A stretch of 64,000 bases of DNA from the NCBI RefSeq assembly GCF_900116865.1, contig NZ_FPCD01000003.1, positions 248,001 through 312,000 of the forward strand. The letters are read 5' to 3'. Below, one piece after another: positions 8,996-18,829 of this stretch. A program made the translations under genes and the position numbers. The notes under the pieces are model-generated. The model was given only the letters and a program-made list of their open reading frames with translations, was not told where the DNA came from and searched no databases. The first letter of the stretch is position 1. The number at the start of each line of letters is the position of its first letter. The stretch is from Butyrivibrio sp. M55. GTDB taxonomy: Bacteria; Bacillota; Clostridia; Lachnospirales; Lachnospiraceae.

Positions 8996-10834
8996 ATGAG
9001 GAATATGGAGAAGTCTTGTGGAACTACTAGGCTTTTGAGAAATGTGTTTTTTGCTTTAGAAACTTGTTGGAAGTTCAGTAAGAAATTAACAGTAGGTTTG
9101 CTAGGCGAGAAAATAATTACGTATGTGAATTGGGTGTTTTTCAGCGCTATATTCCTAAAAAAACTGGTCATGGATTTGGATAACCATCGACCTACCGCGG
9201 AAATTATTACGTGGGTAGTTATTGTAGGTATCATTTTTTCAATAATCTCATTACTTGAAAACTATATAGAATGTGTTTTAAAGCCACTGGAACAGATACG
9301 ATTGTTTGAGCAGTTACATTTGAAAATCTTTGATAAAGCACGAAATGTAGAAATTATGTGTTACGAAGATGTGGATTTCTATGACAAGTACACCAAGGCG
9401 ATTGATAAATCTGAAGAAAAGATTATTGCAGTTATCGAAGGGCTTGGAGGAAGTATCTGGGGATTAATTGCACTGGTTGTTGTCTTTATTCTTCTTTATC
9501 AGATTAAACCAGAGGCAATATTATTCATAGTTTTTCCAATCATTGGTAATTTTGTTTTTGCAAATTTAAAGAATAAAGCAGAGTACAAGAGGTATCAGAA
9601 ATACGCTCCAAATGACAAGGTTTTGAATTATGTTAACAGAACAATGTATTTAGCTGATTATGCCAAGGAAATCAGATTGACCAATATTTTTAATATTTTA
9701 AAGAGACAGTATGACGGTGCAACAGATAATTTAGTCTCTATTGCTAAGAAATATGCATTTGAGAATGCTTTTCATAATTTCTGGAAGATAACGTTTTCTT
9801 TTACGTCTATTTTTGAGGGAATGTTGATTTATGCAATATATGAACATCTAGTAAGACATTCTATCAACATTGCGGAACTGACAGTAATGACCGGACAGAT
9901 GATGGCGATGGCATGGATACTTATCTTGCTTTTTAATGATTTTGTCACGGTTAATAAAAATGTTATTTTCTTAAATGATCTTAGATTTTTTTTGGAATAT
10001 GAGGAGAAAATACCAGAAAATCAGGACGGATTGATTCCAAGTAGTGATTACAAAACAATTGAATTTAATAATGTCTATTTTTCATATAAGGACAAAGAAG
10101 TCATATCAAATCTGTCTTTTAAAATCAATAAAGGTGACATGATTGCTTTGGTTGGGCATAATGGTGCCGGCAAGACGACAATAATTAAATTACTGCTTCG
10201 TTTGTATGATCCAACTAAGGGCGCTATCTTTTTGGATGGAGTTGACATTAGAAAATATAATCTTCGTGCTTACCGTGAGCTGTTTGCTACAACATTTCAG
10301 GATTTCTGCATAATGGGGGCATCGATTAAAGATAATGTTCTGATGGGAAGAGACAAAGACGATGTTGAGATAACAATCAATGAGGCACTTGAGAAAGCGG
10401 GTATTCAGAAAAAAATTAGCGAGTTAAACAATGGTCAGAATACTATGATGACAAAAGAATTTGATGAATCGGGAATAGTTTTTTCTGGTGGAGAAAATCA
10501 GAAGATTGCTATAGCAAGAACGTTTGTACAGAAATCGCAATTGAAGATTTTTGATGAACCATCAAGTGCGTTGGATCCCATTTCGGAATACGAGTTGTTT
10601 AAGAGTATCATTGCAGAACATAAGCAGCACACGATGATACTTATTTCGCACAGGTTATCATCAGTTAAATTATGCGATAGAGTAATCATGTTGGAAAATG
10701 GCAGAATCGTAGAAGAGGGAACGCATAAAGATCTGATGGTCTTAGGAAAGAAATATGCTGAAATGTATAAGGCACAGGCAAGAAACTATTTGGCAATAGA
10801 AAATATAAAAAGTAATAAAGGCGACATGCGATGA
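8996..10834 (+). CDS. ABC exporter half-transporter (permease fused to ATPase), first of a pair
   Basis: A 612-residue fusion of an N-terminal membrane domain of about six helices (residues 35-320) and a C-terminal ATPase. Walker A is GHNGAGKTT, the signature is FSGGENQKIAIAR, Walker B is LKIFDEPSSALDP, and the H-loop is ISHRLSS. The stop overlaps the next gene by four bases, and that gene encodes a second half-transporter, so a heterodimeric exporter is likely. Position at the head of the peptide synthetase operon suggests export of its product. GAGGGG at 8987-8992 is close to the ATG at 8996; ATG 9005 is an alternative start. Confidence 0.88.
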   Translation: MRNMEKSCGTTRLLRNVFFALETCWKFSKKLTVGLLGEKIITYVNWVFFSAIFLKKLVMDLDNHRPTAEIITWVVIVGIIFSIISLLENYIECVLKPLEQIRLFEQLHLKIFDKARNVEIMCYEDVDFYDKYTKAIDKSEEKIIAVIEGLGGSIWGLIALVVVFILLYQIKPEAILFIVFPIIGNFVFANLKNKAEYKRYQKYAPNDKVLNYVNRTMYLADYAKEIRLTNIFNILKRQYDGATDNLVSIAKKYAFENAFHNFWKITFSFTSIFEGMLIYAIYEHLVRHSINIAELTVMTGQMMAMAWILILLFNDFVTVNKNVIFLNDLRFFLEYEEKIPENQDGLIPSSDYKTIEFNNVYFSYKDKEVISNLSFKINKGDMIALVGHNGAGKTTIIKLLLRLYDPTKGAIFLDGVDIRKYNLRAYRELFATTFQDFCIMGASIKDNVLMGRDKDDVEITINEALEKAGIQKKISELNNGQNTMMTKEFDESGIVFSGGENQKIAIARTFVQKSQLKIFDEPSSALDPISEYELFKSIIAEHKQHTMILISHRLSSVKLCDRVIMLENGRIVEEGTHKDLMVLGKKYAEMYKAQARNYLAIENIKSNKGDMR

Positions 10835-12639
10835 AAAAAAAGCAATCATTTTATGAAGTATGGATGAATAACTGGTATCTTGTGAAGCTGTGTTTTAAAT
10901 CATCACCTTTATTTATTATTATGACAATTATTGATGGTATCAGAGCACCGTTATCTATCTTTTTTGAACATACATATGGGGTTGGATATGTGTTGGAGGC
11001 CGCGGAATTTCAATATCCTTTTCGAAAGGTATTATTTTTTCTAGTAATCTTGACTCTCGGAGTGTCTGCCGGAATGCTTTTTACGGTAGTGGTAGGTGAT
11101 TATCTGATTGAAAAAGAGAAGCCAAAGCTGAAAAGAAAAATAAAGATGATGATGTATGAAAAGGCACAGGAAGTGGATTTGGCGAGTTATGATAAACCAG
11201 ATTTTTACAACGAACTGGTGCTAGCAATAAATGAAGGCGATAAGCAGATTGAGCGCTGTTCAACATTTTTAAAAAATACTTTTTCAGGAATTGTTGCCTT
11301 CGCTACAACAGGTTTCTATTTTATATATAAGGATAAATGTTCTATATTATTTGTTGCAAGTTCATTTGTTGTTGTCTTTTTGTCTAATAAAGCATTAAAC
11401 CGTTTACAGTATAGCATCCGAATTGAAAGTAATCCGTTTGAAAGAAAAAGAGATTATGTAAAGCGTATCTATTATCTAGGAAACTATGCAAAAGAATTAC
11501 GTTTGAATCCCCAAATTAATAAATCGCTCTATGAGGATTTTGAAGAATCTAATAGAGAAATATATGCCATTGAAAAGAGCAATTCAAAGAAAAAAATGTT
11601 GTATCGATATATGAGCACATACATAGGCAATGATTTTTTCAATGATGTGGCATATGTAATCTATCTAATCATAAGAGCTTCAATTAGTGGACTTCCAATT
11701 AGTAGTGTAGCTATTTTATACCGAAATTTTGGAAATCTTAAGGAAGGAATGTCCGTATTTACCAATACATATCCTTATGCCTGTGAAACAAGTTTATACA
11801 TTCAAAAAATCAGAGACTTTTTAGCAAGTAAATCAGACATTATTTCGGAAAAGAACTTTGAACTTAATAGCAATATAACAGATATGGATGCAAAAAACAT
11901 ATCATTTTCTTATAGTCCTGAGGGGAAAGATATTATTCAGGATGTTTCGATGCACATTAAGGAAGGCGAAAAGATTGCAATAGTTGGATACAATGGCGCT
12001 GGCAAAACTACATTGGTTAAATTATTGATGCGGTTATATGATGTGAATTCTGGAAGAATAAGCGTAAATGGTCATGATATCAAAGACTATTCAGTAGATA
12101 ATTACAGAAGCGCCATAGGAACGGTGTTTCAGGACTTTAAACTGTTTGCTGGAAGTATATATGAAAATGTGCTGATGGATAACAAATCCAATGAGGCACA
12201 AATGCAGAGAAAGAAGGTGATTGCAGCTCTAGAAAAAAGCGGATTGTACGAAAAAGTCATGGAACTTCCTGATAAGGAAGAAACTATGATCACTACAGAA
12301 ATTTATGAGAATGGAGTAAATCTATCGGGCGGAGAAAGTCAGAAACTGGCTATTTCAAGAATCTTTTTTCGTGATGTGGGATTATTTATTATGGATGAAC
12401 CTTCATCGGCGTTAGATCCTATTGCTGAATATCAATTGAATCAAACGTTATTGAAGGAAACTTTAGGTAAAGCAGTAATTTTTATCTCACACAGATTATC
12501 AACGACAAGATTTGCGGATAGAATCATCATGATGGAGAATGGAAAAATTGTTGAAGAGGGAAATCACAGGGAATTAATTGAGCTAAACGGGAAATATGCT
12601 CGAATGTGGAATGCACAGGCAGGACCATATATTATGTGA
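10831..12639 (+). CDS. ABC exporter half-transporter, second of a pair
   Basis: A 602-residue membrane/ATPase fusion like its neighbour: Walker A GYNGAGKTT, signature LSGGESQKLAISR, Walker B LFIMDEPSSALDP, H-loop ISHRLST. The start overlaps the previous stop (ATGA), which implies translational coupling and one-to-one subunits. Both ATPase sites look intact, unlike heterodimers that carry a degenerate site. No N-terminal peptidase domain is present, so it is not a leader-cleaving peptide exporter. The peptide synthetase gene begins 18 bases later. Confidence 0.88.
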   Translation: MKKKQSFYEVWMNNWYLVKLCFKSSPLFIIMTIIDGIRAPLSIFFEHTYGVGYVLEAAEFQYPFRKVLFFLVILTLGVSAGMLFTVVVGDYLIEKEKPKLKRKIKMMMYEKAQEVDLASYDKPDFYNELVLAINEGDKQIERCSTFLKNTFSGIVAFATTGFYFIYKDKCSILFVASSFVVVFLSNKALNRLQYSIRIESNPFERKRDYVKRIYYLGNYAKELRLNPQINKSLYEDFEESNREIYAIEKSNSKKKMLYRYMSTYIGNDFFNDVAYVIYLIIRASISGLPISSVAILYRNFGNLKEGMSVFTNTYPYACETSLYIQKIRDFLASKSDIISEKNFELNSNITDMDAKNISFSYSPEGKDIIQDVSMHIKEGEKIAIVGYNGAGKTTLVKLLMRLYDVNSGRISVNGHDIKDYSVDNYRSAIGTVFQDFKLFAGSIYENVLMDNKSNEAQMQRKKVIAALEKSGLYEKVMELPDKEETMITTEIYENGVNLSGGESQKLAISRIFFRDVGLFIMDEPSSALDPIAEYQLNQTLLKETLGKAVIFISHRLSTTRFADRIIMMENGKIVEEGNHRELIELNGKYARMWNAQAGPYIM

Positions 12640-12657
12640 TTTCCGGAGGGGATAGGT

Positions 12658-15600
12658 ATGGAGAAAGATAGTTTATTTAAAGTTTCATTTATTCAGAGGT
12701 CTATGTGGCTTACTCAGAAAATGAATCCAGATAGTGAAATGTTTAATGTTGGAGGATATTGCGTATTTGAATCTCATGTAGATGAACGCTGGATAAAAGA
12801 TTGTCTAGTCAGTATTATCAATGAGCAGGAGATGCTTCGTATAAGATTTGTCGAAGTGGAAGATGATATTTTTTATGAAAGATGCGACTATGCTACAGGA
12901 ACAATTGAAGTTTCAAGTTATGAATCACTTGATGTTGCTTCATATGTAGAAGATCAGATGTCCAAGAGACTTTCTCTTGAACATCCGTATATGTTCACAA
13001 TCATGCATGTTGGTCAGAAGACCGTTATATTTATGAAGATGCATCATATGATATGTGATGGATATAGTGTTTCAATCTTTTTTGATCTGTTCAAAGAGAA
13101 AATGGAACAGGGGAATTGTGAAGCAAAAGTATGGGATTATACGGAATATATCAATGCTGAAGCTGCTTATATGAAATCAGAGAAATTTATTAAAGATAAA
13201 GAATTCTGGTTACAGCATGTAAAAGATGAAAAAGGTGTAGCTTTTGAAAGTTGCAAAAATAATCTTTCCGTCGATAGTAACAGTGTGTCGAGACAATCTG
13301 TATTTATAGACAGAGACGAGTATGAAAAGGTAGTAAAGTCACTTGATAAAACGTCGGTATTTCATTATGCAATCACAATAATTTACTTGCTTAACTATGT
13401 TTTTGATAATGATGATTTTTATCTTGGATTACCAATTTTAAATCGAGTAGGAAAAGAAAAAAAAGTCATCGGACCTTATATCAAGATGATACCATTTAGT
13501 GTAGATATGAGTGAATGCAAAACGGTATCGGACATTCTTACTAGGGTACAGGGATATATTTTTGACTGTTACCGTCATCTTAAGTTCCCTGTCAGTCAAC
13601 TGTCCCAGTATACCAATAGAAAAGGGCTACTTTATAATGTGGCATTTTCATATCATAGAGTAAATTTTCCGGATGTAATTGCTGGAATTGGTACAAGTAA
13701 TGTATATGCTAATCCAAATGAGCAACAGGAAGATTTAGTCTTTAGATTAATTGAGAATATTGTATATAGAGATAATGATGTTGAGTTGTGTATAGATTAC
13801 AAAAAAGATGTCTTTAATACCAATACGATTGATAACATATTGACGCGTTTTAAGGATTTATTCACAACTATCTATAAGGCATTGGATACGGAAATTGCAG
13901 ATGTTGAGGCAATGAGTGAAAAAGACAGACAGAAGATGCTTGAGCATTATAGCAGTACTACATGTTCTTTTCCTAATATGAATTGTATTCATGATTTCTT
14001 CGAAAAACAGGCATCGGAGAGGAAGGATGCTATTGCGGTCAGATATGAAGGTGAATCGGTCACTTATAAAGAACTTGAAAATCGTACAAGGAAATTAGCT
14101 GTTTATCTGCAGAAGAATAATGTAAAATGCAATACTCTTGTCGGAATATGTATGGAAAGATCTGTTGAGATGGTAGAAGCAATTATTGCAACCTATCGCT
14201 CGGGTGGTGCATATGTACCAATTGATCCTGAATATCCGAGGGATCGTATCGAATATATGGTAGAAGATTCCAACGCTGAGATCATCATTGCTCAAAAGAA
14301 ATTCGAAGCATTATTACCTTCCGACAAAAAAATCTTTTATATTGATTCGGAAAAAAATTTGTTGGATAAGTACGAGAATGATGAACTTATAAAGTGTGTG
14401 AAGCCGGATAATTGGGCATATATGATATATACGTCGGGAAGCACAGGACGCCCTAAAGGAGCGATTAATTTACACTCAGCTTTGGTTAATCGTGTTGTAT
14501 GGATGCAAAAAGAAATGCAACTTACGGACAAAGACGTAGTATTGCAGAAGACTCCTTTCAGCTTTGATGTATCTGTATGGGAATTTGTATGGCCGTTGAT
14601 GATAGGAGCTACAATAGTGATGGCTAAACCTGGTGGACACCGCAATCCCGATTATCTGGCAGACATTATTGAGAAAGAGAAGGTTACAACACTTCATTTT
14701 GTTCCTTCAATGCTCAGGATTTTTTCTGATAATGTTGTCGCAGATAAATGTAAGTTTTTAAAGCGGATTATTTGTAGCGGAGAAGAGCTGAAAGCAGATT
14801 TGATGTCAGATTGTTTGAGAAAATTCAATTGTGATCTGTATAACTTGTACGGACCTACGGAAGCGGCAATCGATGTTTCATATTGGAAGTGTTATGCGCG
14901 AGATGGTCTCAAGTCTGTACCTATTGGAAAACCCATAGATAATATTCAGTTATATGTACTTAATAAAAATAGGAAGCTTTTGCCTGATGGTATAAGCGGA
15001 GAACTCTATATCTCTGGTGTGGGATTGGCTTATGGATATTACAACAAAGAAGAACTGACAAAAGAAAAATTTGTTGATAATACAATCAATCCGAAGTTTT
15101 GCCAAAGGATGTATAAAACGGCAGATCTGGCAAGATATAACGAACAAAGGGAAATAGAGTATCTTGGGCGTGCGGATTTCCAGGTCAAGATTAACGGACT
15201 TCGAATTGAGCTTGGAGAAATAGAATATCAGCTGGAAAAGCTTGACCATGTTCATCAGGCAAAAGTAATTGATGTGAGTGATTCAAGAGGGAATAAATCA
15301 CTTGTTGCGTATATTGAGAAGAATTCGAATCAAGAATTTATGGATGTGCGGGAAATGAAGCGTATGTTAAAAGAAAATCTTCCAGTATATATGGTACCCA
15401 CCAATTATGTATATTTAGATAAATTACCACTGTCACATAACGGAAAGCTTGACAGAAAAGCCCTTCCTCCATTGAATCTTGAATCTGAGAAAAGAGAAAT
15501 TGTGTTGCCTAAAAATCCAGAAGAAGAAAAGTTGTTGGTTTTGTTCAAGGAAATGTTGGAAGTTGATGAATTAGGGGTAGAAGATGATTTCTTTGAATAT

Positions 15601-16476
15601 GGAGGAACTTCTTTAAAAGGAATTCAGCTTGTTAGTAAGTATGAAAAGATAGAGCTTGAGGATCTGTATAAGTATTCTACTGTAAGAGATATTGCAGAAT
15701 ATGTTTTAAGTAAGAAAATGGACAGATTTGGATGCTTAAGCGCGTTAAAACTCAGTGATTCCGCTAAAGCAAATTTAATATGTATCCCCTACGGAGGCGG
15801 TGTTGCAAGTGTATTTTATAATCTGGCGGATCAAATGTCGGATGATTATAACGTATATGCCGTTAATTTACGTGGACACTCATATATCAAAAACGAAAAA
15901 CTCGTTGATTTGGATCAGATGAGTATGATTATTGCGACGGATATATGCAAATATGTCAAGGGTGATGTTATAGTGTATGGTCATTGCGTTGGAAGTGCTA
16001 TGGCATTTGAAGTATCACGTAAATTAAAAATGATTGGTGTGAATGTATTAAGACTGGTAGTAGGAGGAGCATCTCCATATTGTTCCAACGCAGTTAAGCG
16101 TGTGTGTGCAAAAGGAGTGGTTTCCTATTATTACAGCAATGATGAGAGAGTTGAGGCATTTATACGTAAGATAGGTGGCGTTGTTTCAGAATTATCATAC
16201 GAACAAAAGCATCAAGTTTATAAGTGGTTTAGGCATGATGGAAGAAATGCAATGAAGTATTTTGAAAAAATGCGAAAAGAAAAGTACAAGGTGGATAATA
16301 TCACGGTTATTCTTGGTGAAGATGATCCTTTAACTTGTACCAGTTTAAAGGATGTCCATCAATGGAAATATCATGCTAAGTCAGTCGATTATAAGAATAT
16401 ATCTCAGGCGGGGCATTATTTTATCAAATCAAACAGCAAAGAAGTTGCTGAATTACTAATGGGAAATCCAGCTTAA
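12658..16476 (+). CDS. Nonribosomal peptide synthetase C-A(Ser)-PCP-TE with Cys thioesterase nucleophile
   Basis: A 1272-residue single-module synthetase with EntF-like architecture. The condensation domain (about 1-440) has H129-H130-M-I-C-D134-G. The adenylation domain (about 455-940) has YTSGSTGRPKGA, NLYGPTEAAID, YKTADLARY and the catalytic Lys930. Aligning A4-A5 to the GrsA scheme by eye gives the code D637-V-W641-H680-I-S-L-I-D-K, which differs only by a conservative change from the published serine code. The carrier Ser is S985 in GGTSLK. The thioesterase (about 1020-1272) has GHCVG instead of GHSxG, so Cys1110 replaces Ser, with His1253 in the AGHYF block. The substrate for the C domain is probably the acyl-ACP made by downstream genes. 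No MbtH homologue or phosphopantetheinyl transferase is nearby. Confidence 0.9.
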   Translation: MEKDSLFKVSFIQRSMWLTQKMNPDSEMFNVGGYCVFESHVDERWIKDCLVSIINEQEMLRIRFVEVEDDIFYERCDYATGTIEVSSYESLDVASYVEDQMSKRLSLEHPYMFTIMHVGQKTVIFMKMHHMICDGYSVSIFFDLFKEKMEQGNCEAKVWDYTEYINAEAAYMKSEKFIKDKEFWLQHVKDEKGVAFESCKNNLSVDSNSVSRQSVFIDRDEYEKVVKSLDKTSVFHYAITIIYLLNYVFDNDDFYLGLPILNRVGKEKKVIGPYIKMIPFSVDMSECKTVSDILTRVQGYIFDCYRHLKFPVSQLSQYTNRKGLLYNVAFSYHRVNFPDVIAGIGTSNVYANPNEQQEDLVFRLIENIVYRDNDVELCIDYKKDVFNTNTIDNILTRFKDLFTTIYKALDTEIADVEAMSEKDRQKMLEHYSSTTCSFPNMNCIHDFFEKQASERKDAIAVRYEGESVTYKELENRTRKLAVYLQKNNVKCNTLVGICMERSVEMVEAIIATYRSGGAYVPIDPEYPRDRIEYMVEDSNAEIIIAQKKFEALLPSDKKIFYIDSEKNLLDKYENDELIKCVKPDNWAYMIYTSGSTGRPKGAINLHSALVNRVVWMQKEMQLTDKDVVLQKTPFSFDVSVWEFVWPLMIGATIVMAKPGGHRNPDYLADIIEKEKVTTLHFVPSMLRIFSDNVVADKCKFLKRIICSGEELKADLMSDCLRKFNCDLYNLYGPTEAAIDVSYWKCYARDGLKSVPIGKPIDNIQLYVLNKNRKLLPDGISGELYISGVGLAYGYYNKEELTKEKFVDNTINPKFCQRMYKTADLARYNEQREIEYLGRADFQVKINGLRIELGEIEYQLEKLDHVHQAKVIDVSDSRGNKSLVAYIEKNSNQEFMDVREMKRMLKENLPVYMVPTNYVYLDKLPLSHNGKLDRKALPPLNLESEKREIVLPKNPEEEKLLVLFKEMLEVDELGVEDDFFEYGGTSLKGIQLVSKYEKIELEDLYKYSTVRDIAEYVLSKKMDRFGCLSALKLSDSAKANLICIPYGGGVASVFYNLADQMSDDYNVYAVNLRGHSYIKNEKLVDLDQMSMIIATDICKYVKGDVIVYGHCVGSAMAFEVSRKLKMIGVNVLRLVVGGASPYCSNAVKRVCAKGVVSYYYSNDERVEAFIRKIGGVVSELSYEQKHQVYKWFRHDGRNAMKYFEKMRKEKYKVDNITVILGEDDPLTCTSLKDVHQWKYHAKSVDYKNISQAGHYFIKSNSKEVAELLMGNPA

Positions 16477-16512
16477 TTTAATAAGATTTAAAAAGAAAGG
16501 AAGATGTTTGAT

Positions 16513-17184
16513 ATGCAGTTAGATAGACGTGAAACGGTTTTATTTGTGGGAAGAATGGTTTTACTTGCGACGTTATTTCTTGTTATTGCTGGAGTAGGAT
16601 ATATTTTTGTCCCGTATGATCAAAAACTAATTCTCTTCAGTGACAAATATTTTAAATCATTTAAGGAATTACCATATTTTTATTATATTTTCTGGACTTT
16701 TATGTTTTTACAAGCTTCAGTAATGATTGGCGTAGTTTCTATGTTTCATTGTGTTCATGAAGAATTGAATACTCCGTTGTTTGTCTGGATTTCAAGATTG
16801 TCCACGTTGGGGTATTTACTTATGGGTTTGACCTATGTATCAAGATTGTATTACATGCCCAAAGTGACAAGAGAATATCTTGGTGGAAGCGATATTGTAA
16901 AAGAGGTTGTGATTGCCGGAGGAACGATGGAGTTTGATAAATTTCTGATGTCATTTGGATTTGCTTCCCTTTGGTTTTTTACATTGGCAATTTACAGTGT
17001 AAGATGCAAGCTTTTCAACGTAGCAATCAGAGTTATCAATTTTGTATGTGCATTTGGTTACTTTATTGGCCTTTTGGGATATTTTGTTCAGACAAGAATA
17101 TTGACAACGGGAAGCTCTATTTTGGTCATTATCTTTCCTGTATGGGCAATAGAAATGTACAAATATTGCAAAAAGGTGGCGTAA
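16513..17184 (+). CDS. Unrecognised six-helix membrane protein in the biosynthetic operon
   Basis: About 223 residues with six hydrophobic segments (near residues 12-32, 50-75, 88-108, 140-160, 172-192 and 196-215) and few conserved-looking polar residues. I do not recognise the family. AAAGGAAG at 16496-16503 sits nine bases before ATG 16513, which is better placed than the ATG at 16504. It lies between the synthetase and the acyl ligase with short spacing, so it belongs to the operon. It might act in self-protection, transport or lipid handling; nothing in the sequence decides. Confidence 0.65.
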   Translation: MQLDRRETVLFVGRMVLLATLFLVIAGVGYIFVPYDQKLILFSDKYFKSFKELPYFYYIFWTFMFLQASVMIGVVSMFHCVHEELNTPLFVWISRLSTLGYLLMGLTYVSRLYYMPKVTREYLGGSDIVKEVVIAGGTMEFDKFLMSFGFASLWFFTLAIYSVRCKLFNVAIRVINFVCAFGYFIGLLGYFVQTRILTTGSSILVIIFPVWAIEMYKYCKKVA

Positions 17185-17229
17185 CGCTTATCTAGACAGG
17201 AATAACAATTATTGAGGAGATGTGGAGCT

Positions 17230-18828
17230 ATGGATTTAAGTAGATTATTAGATTACATGGATCAGAATGCCTGTAATAGTGTGGCTGTTTTCTGTAAAGA
17301 AAAAAAGACAATTAAGTTTCAGGATATGAAGCTTGATGTACTGAAAATGGTTTCATATATAAAGAAAATCAGAAAATTACCCAAAGGTGAATATATAGGT
17401 ATTGTAGGTGATAATTCCTATGAATGGATGGTAGTTGATCTGGCATGTCTAGTTGGTGGATGGATTTCAGTTTCTTTTCATGCAAAGGATTTTGAGGCCA
17501 ATAAGAATGCTTTGCTCACAAAATACAACATGCAGGTAGTTTTTGCAGATGCTCCATATTGTGAGGATGATAAAAGATATGTTCCTTTTGAAAAAGTATT
17601 CGCGGAGATTGCCAATATTGATACCTATGATAAAAAGGTAAAATTTGAGTTTGCACCCAAAGACGTTTTTACGATTATTTATACTTCTGGAACAACGGGT
17701 ACTCCTAAGGCGTTAAAGATTATGGCAGGAGCGGTTGAGAGCTTTATAAATGGTTTTTACAGTCTGTACGATTTTACTTCGGAAGATAAGGTTTTTATTT
17801 TCTTGCCGCTTTCGGTATTGACATGCAGAGCGTATATCTATGCATCTATTATGGGGGGAATTGATATATTGTTGGCTGATATGTCTACATTTACTATGGC
17901 AATGAAGGTTGGAAAACCTACAATTCTTCAGGGGGTTCCACATCTCTTTGAAACAGTTTATGATACCGTTAATGGTGTCATTACAAGCGATATCAAAAAG
18001 AAAGTAGCGGTTAATACATTCTTTGCACTAAAACATAAGCATTTGATTCCAAAGAAGTATATTGAGATATTTCAAAAGAAATTTCTTAAGGCCTTTCATG
18101 ATTTTTGGGGCGGCAAAATGCGCTTGATGATTACAGGATCTGCAAGCATCAGAAGAGATGTTTTGGAGTTTTATAATGATGCGGGAATACCTTTGTATGA
18201 AGCATATGGCATTAATGAAGGCGGAGTTCTTGCGATTAATTATCCAGGAAATGTAAGAATAGGAAGTGTCGGAAAGCCATTTATGCAAAGAAATATCAAA
18301 ATTGCCGAAGATGGGGAAGTTCTGGTTAAAAATGATGACTATGCATTTGCATGTGGCTATCAGGAGGACGATTTGGCATTCGAAAAGAAAGTATACAGAA
18401 GTGACGGATACATTGCTACTGGCGATATAGGTTATTTTGACAAGGATGGATTCCTGTATCTGTGTGGAAGAAAAAAGGAAATCATTACTCTGAGTAACGG
18501 AGAAAAAATAATGCCTGCGCAGATGGAAAATCGTATCAAAGAATCAGACATGATTAAACAAATATGTCTTTTTGGAAATGAAAAGCCTTTTCTTGTAGCA
18601 ATTGTAACTCCTTCAAATAAGGATATCATTAGAGAAGACGTTGATAATGAAGTGAAGCGGTTTAAAAAGTATGGTGAAGAGTATGCGAAGATTAAGGATG
18701 TCATTTTAACAAGAGAGCCGTTTTCAATTGACAATAAGGAGTTAAACGTAAATCTTAAGCTTGCCAGAAAAGAAATAGCTACACATTATAAAAATGAATT
18801 AAAACAGATTTTTGGAATGGAGATTTGA
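17230..18828 (+). CDS. Long-chain acyl-CoA synthetase/acyl-AMP ligase family enzyme
   Basis: A 532-residue ANL-superfamily enzyme. The phosphate loop is IIYTSGTTGTPKALK, followed by MITGSASIRRDVLEFY and EAYGINEGG typical of long-chain acyl ligases. The C-terminal hinge has SDGYIATGDIGYFDKDGFL and GRKKEIITLSNGEKI. It activates a carboxylic acid, probably fatty or aryl, as acyl-AMP. With a free ACP two genes downstream, loading of that ACP for the synthetase is the likely role. ATG 17230 is chosen with GAGGAG at 17214-17219; an in-frame TTG at 17212 lies in front of it. The stop is one base before the next start. Confidence 0.82.
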   Translation: MDLSRLLDYMDQNACNSVAVFCKEKKTIKFQDMKLDVLKMVSYIKKIRKLPKGEYIGIVGDNSYEWMVVDLACLVGGWISVSFHAKDFEANKNALLTKYNMQVVFADAPYCEDDKRYVPFEKVFAEIANIDTYDKKVKFEFAPKDVFTIIYTSGTTGTPKALKIMAGAVESFINGFYSLYDFTSEDKVFIFLPLSVLTCRAYIYASIMGGIDILLADMSTFTMAMKVGKPTILQGVPHLFETVYDTVNGVITSDIKKKVAVNTFFALKHKHLIPKKYIEIFQKKFLKAFHDFWGGKMRLMITGSASIRRDVLEFYNDAGIPLYEAYGINEGGVLAINYPGNVRIGSVGKPFMQRNIKIAEDGEVLVKNDDYAFACGYQEDDLAFEKKVYRSDGYIATGDIGYFDKDGFLYLCGRKKEIITLSNGEKIMPAQMENRIKESDMIKQICLFGNEKPFLVAIVTPSNKDIIREDVDNEVKRFKKYGEEYAKIKDVILTREPFSIDNKELNVNLKLARKEIATHYKNELKQIFGMEI

Positions 18829-18829
18829 G

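Noticed and set aside
12658..16476. Enterobactin-type siderophore synthetase (EntF)
   Set aside because: Domain order and serine code agree, but no dihydroxybenzoate genes or aryl carrier protein are present, and the TE nucleophile is Cys.
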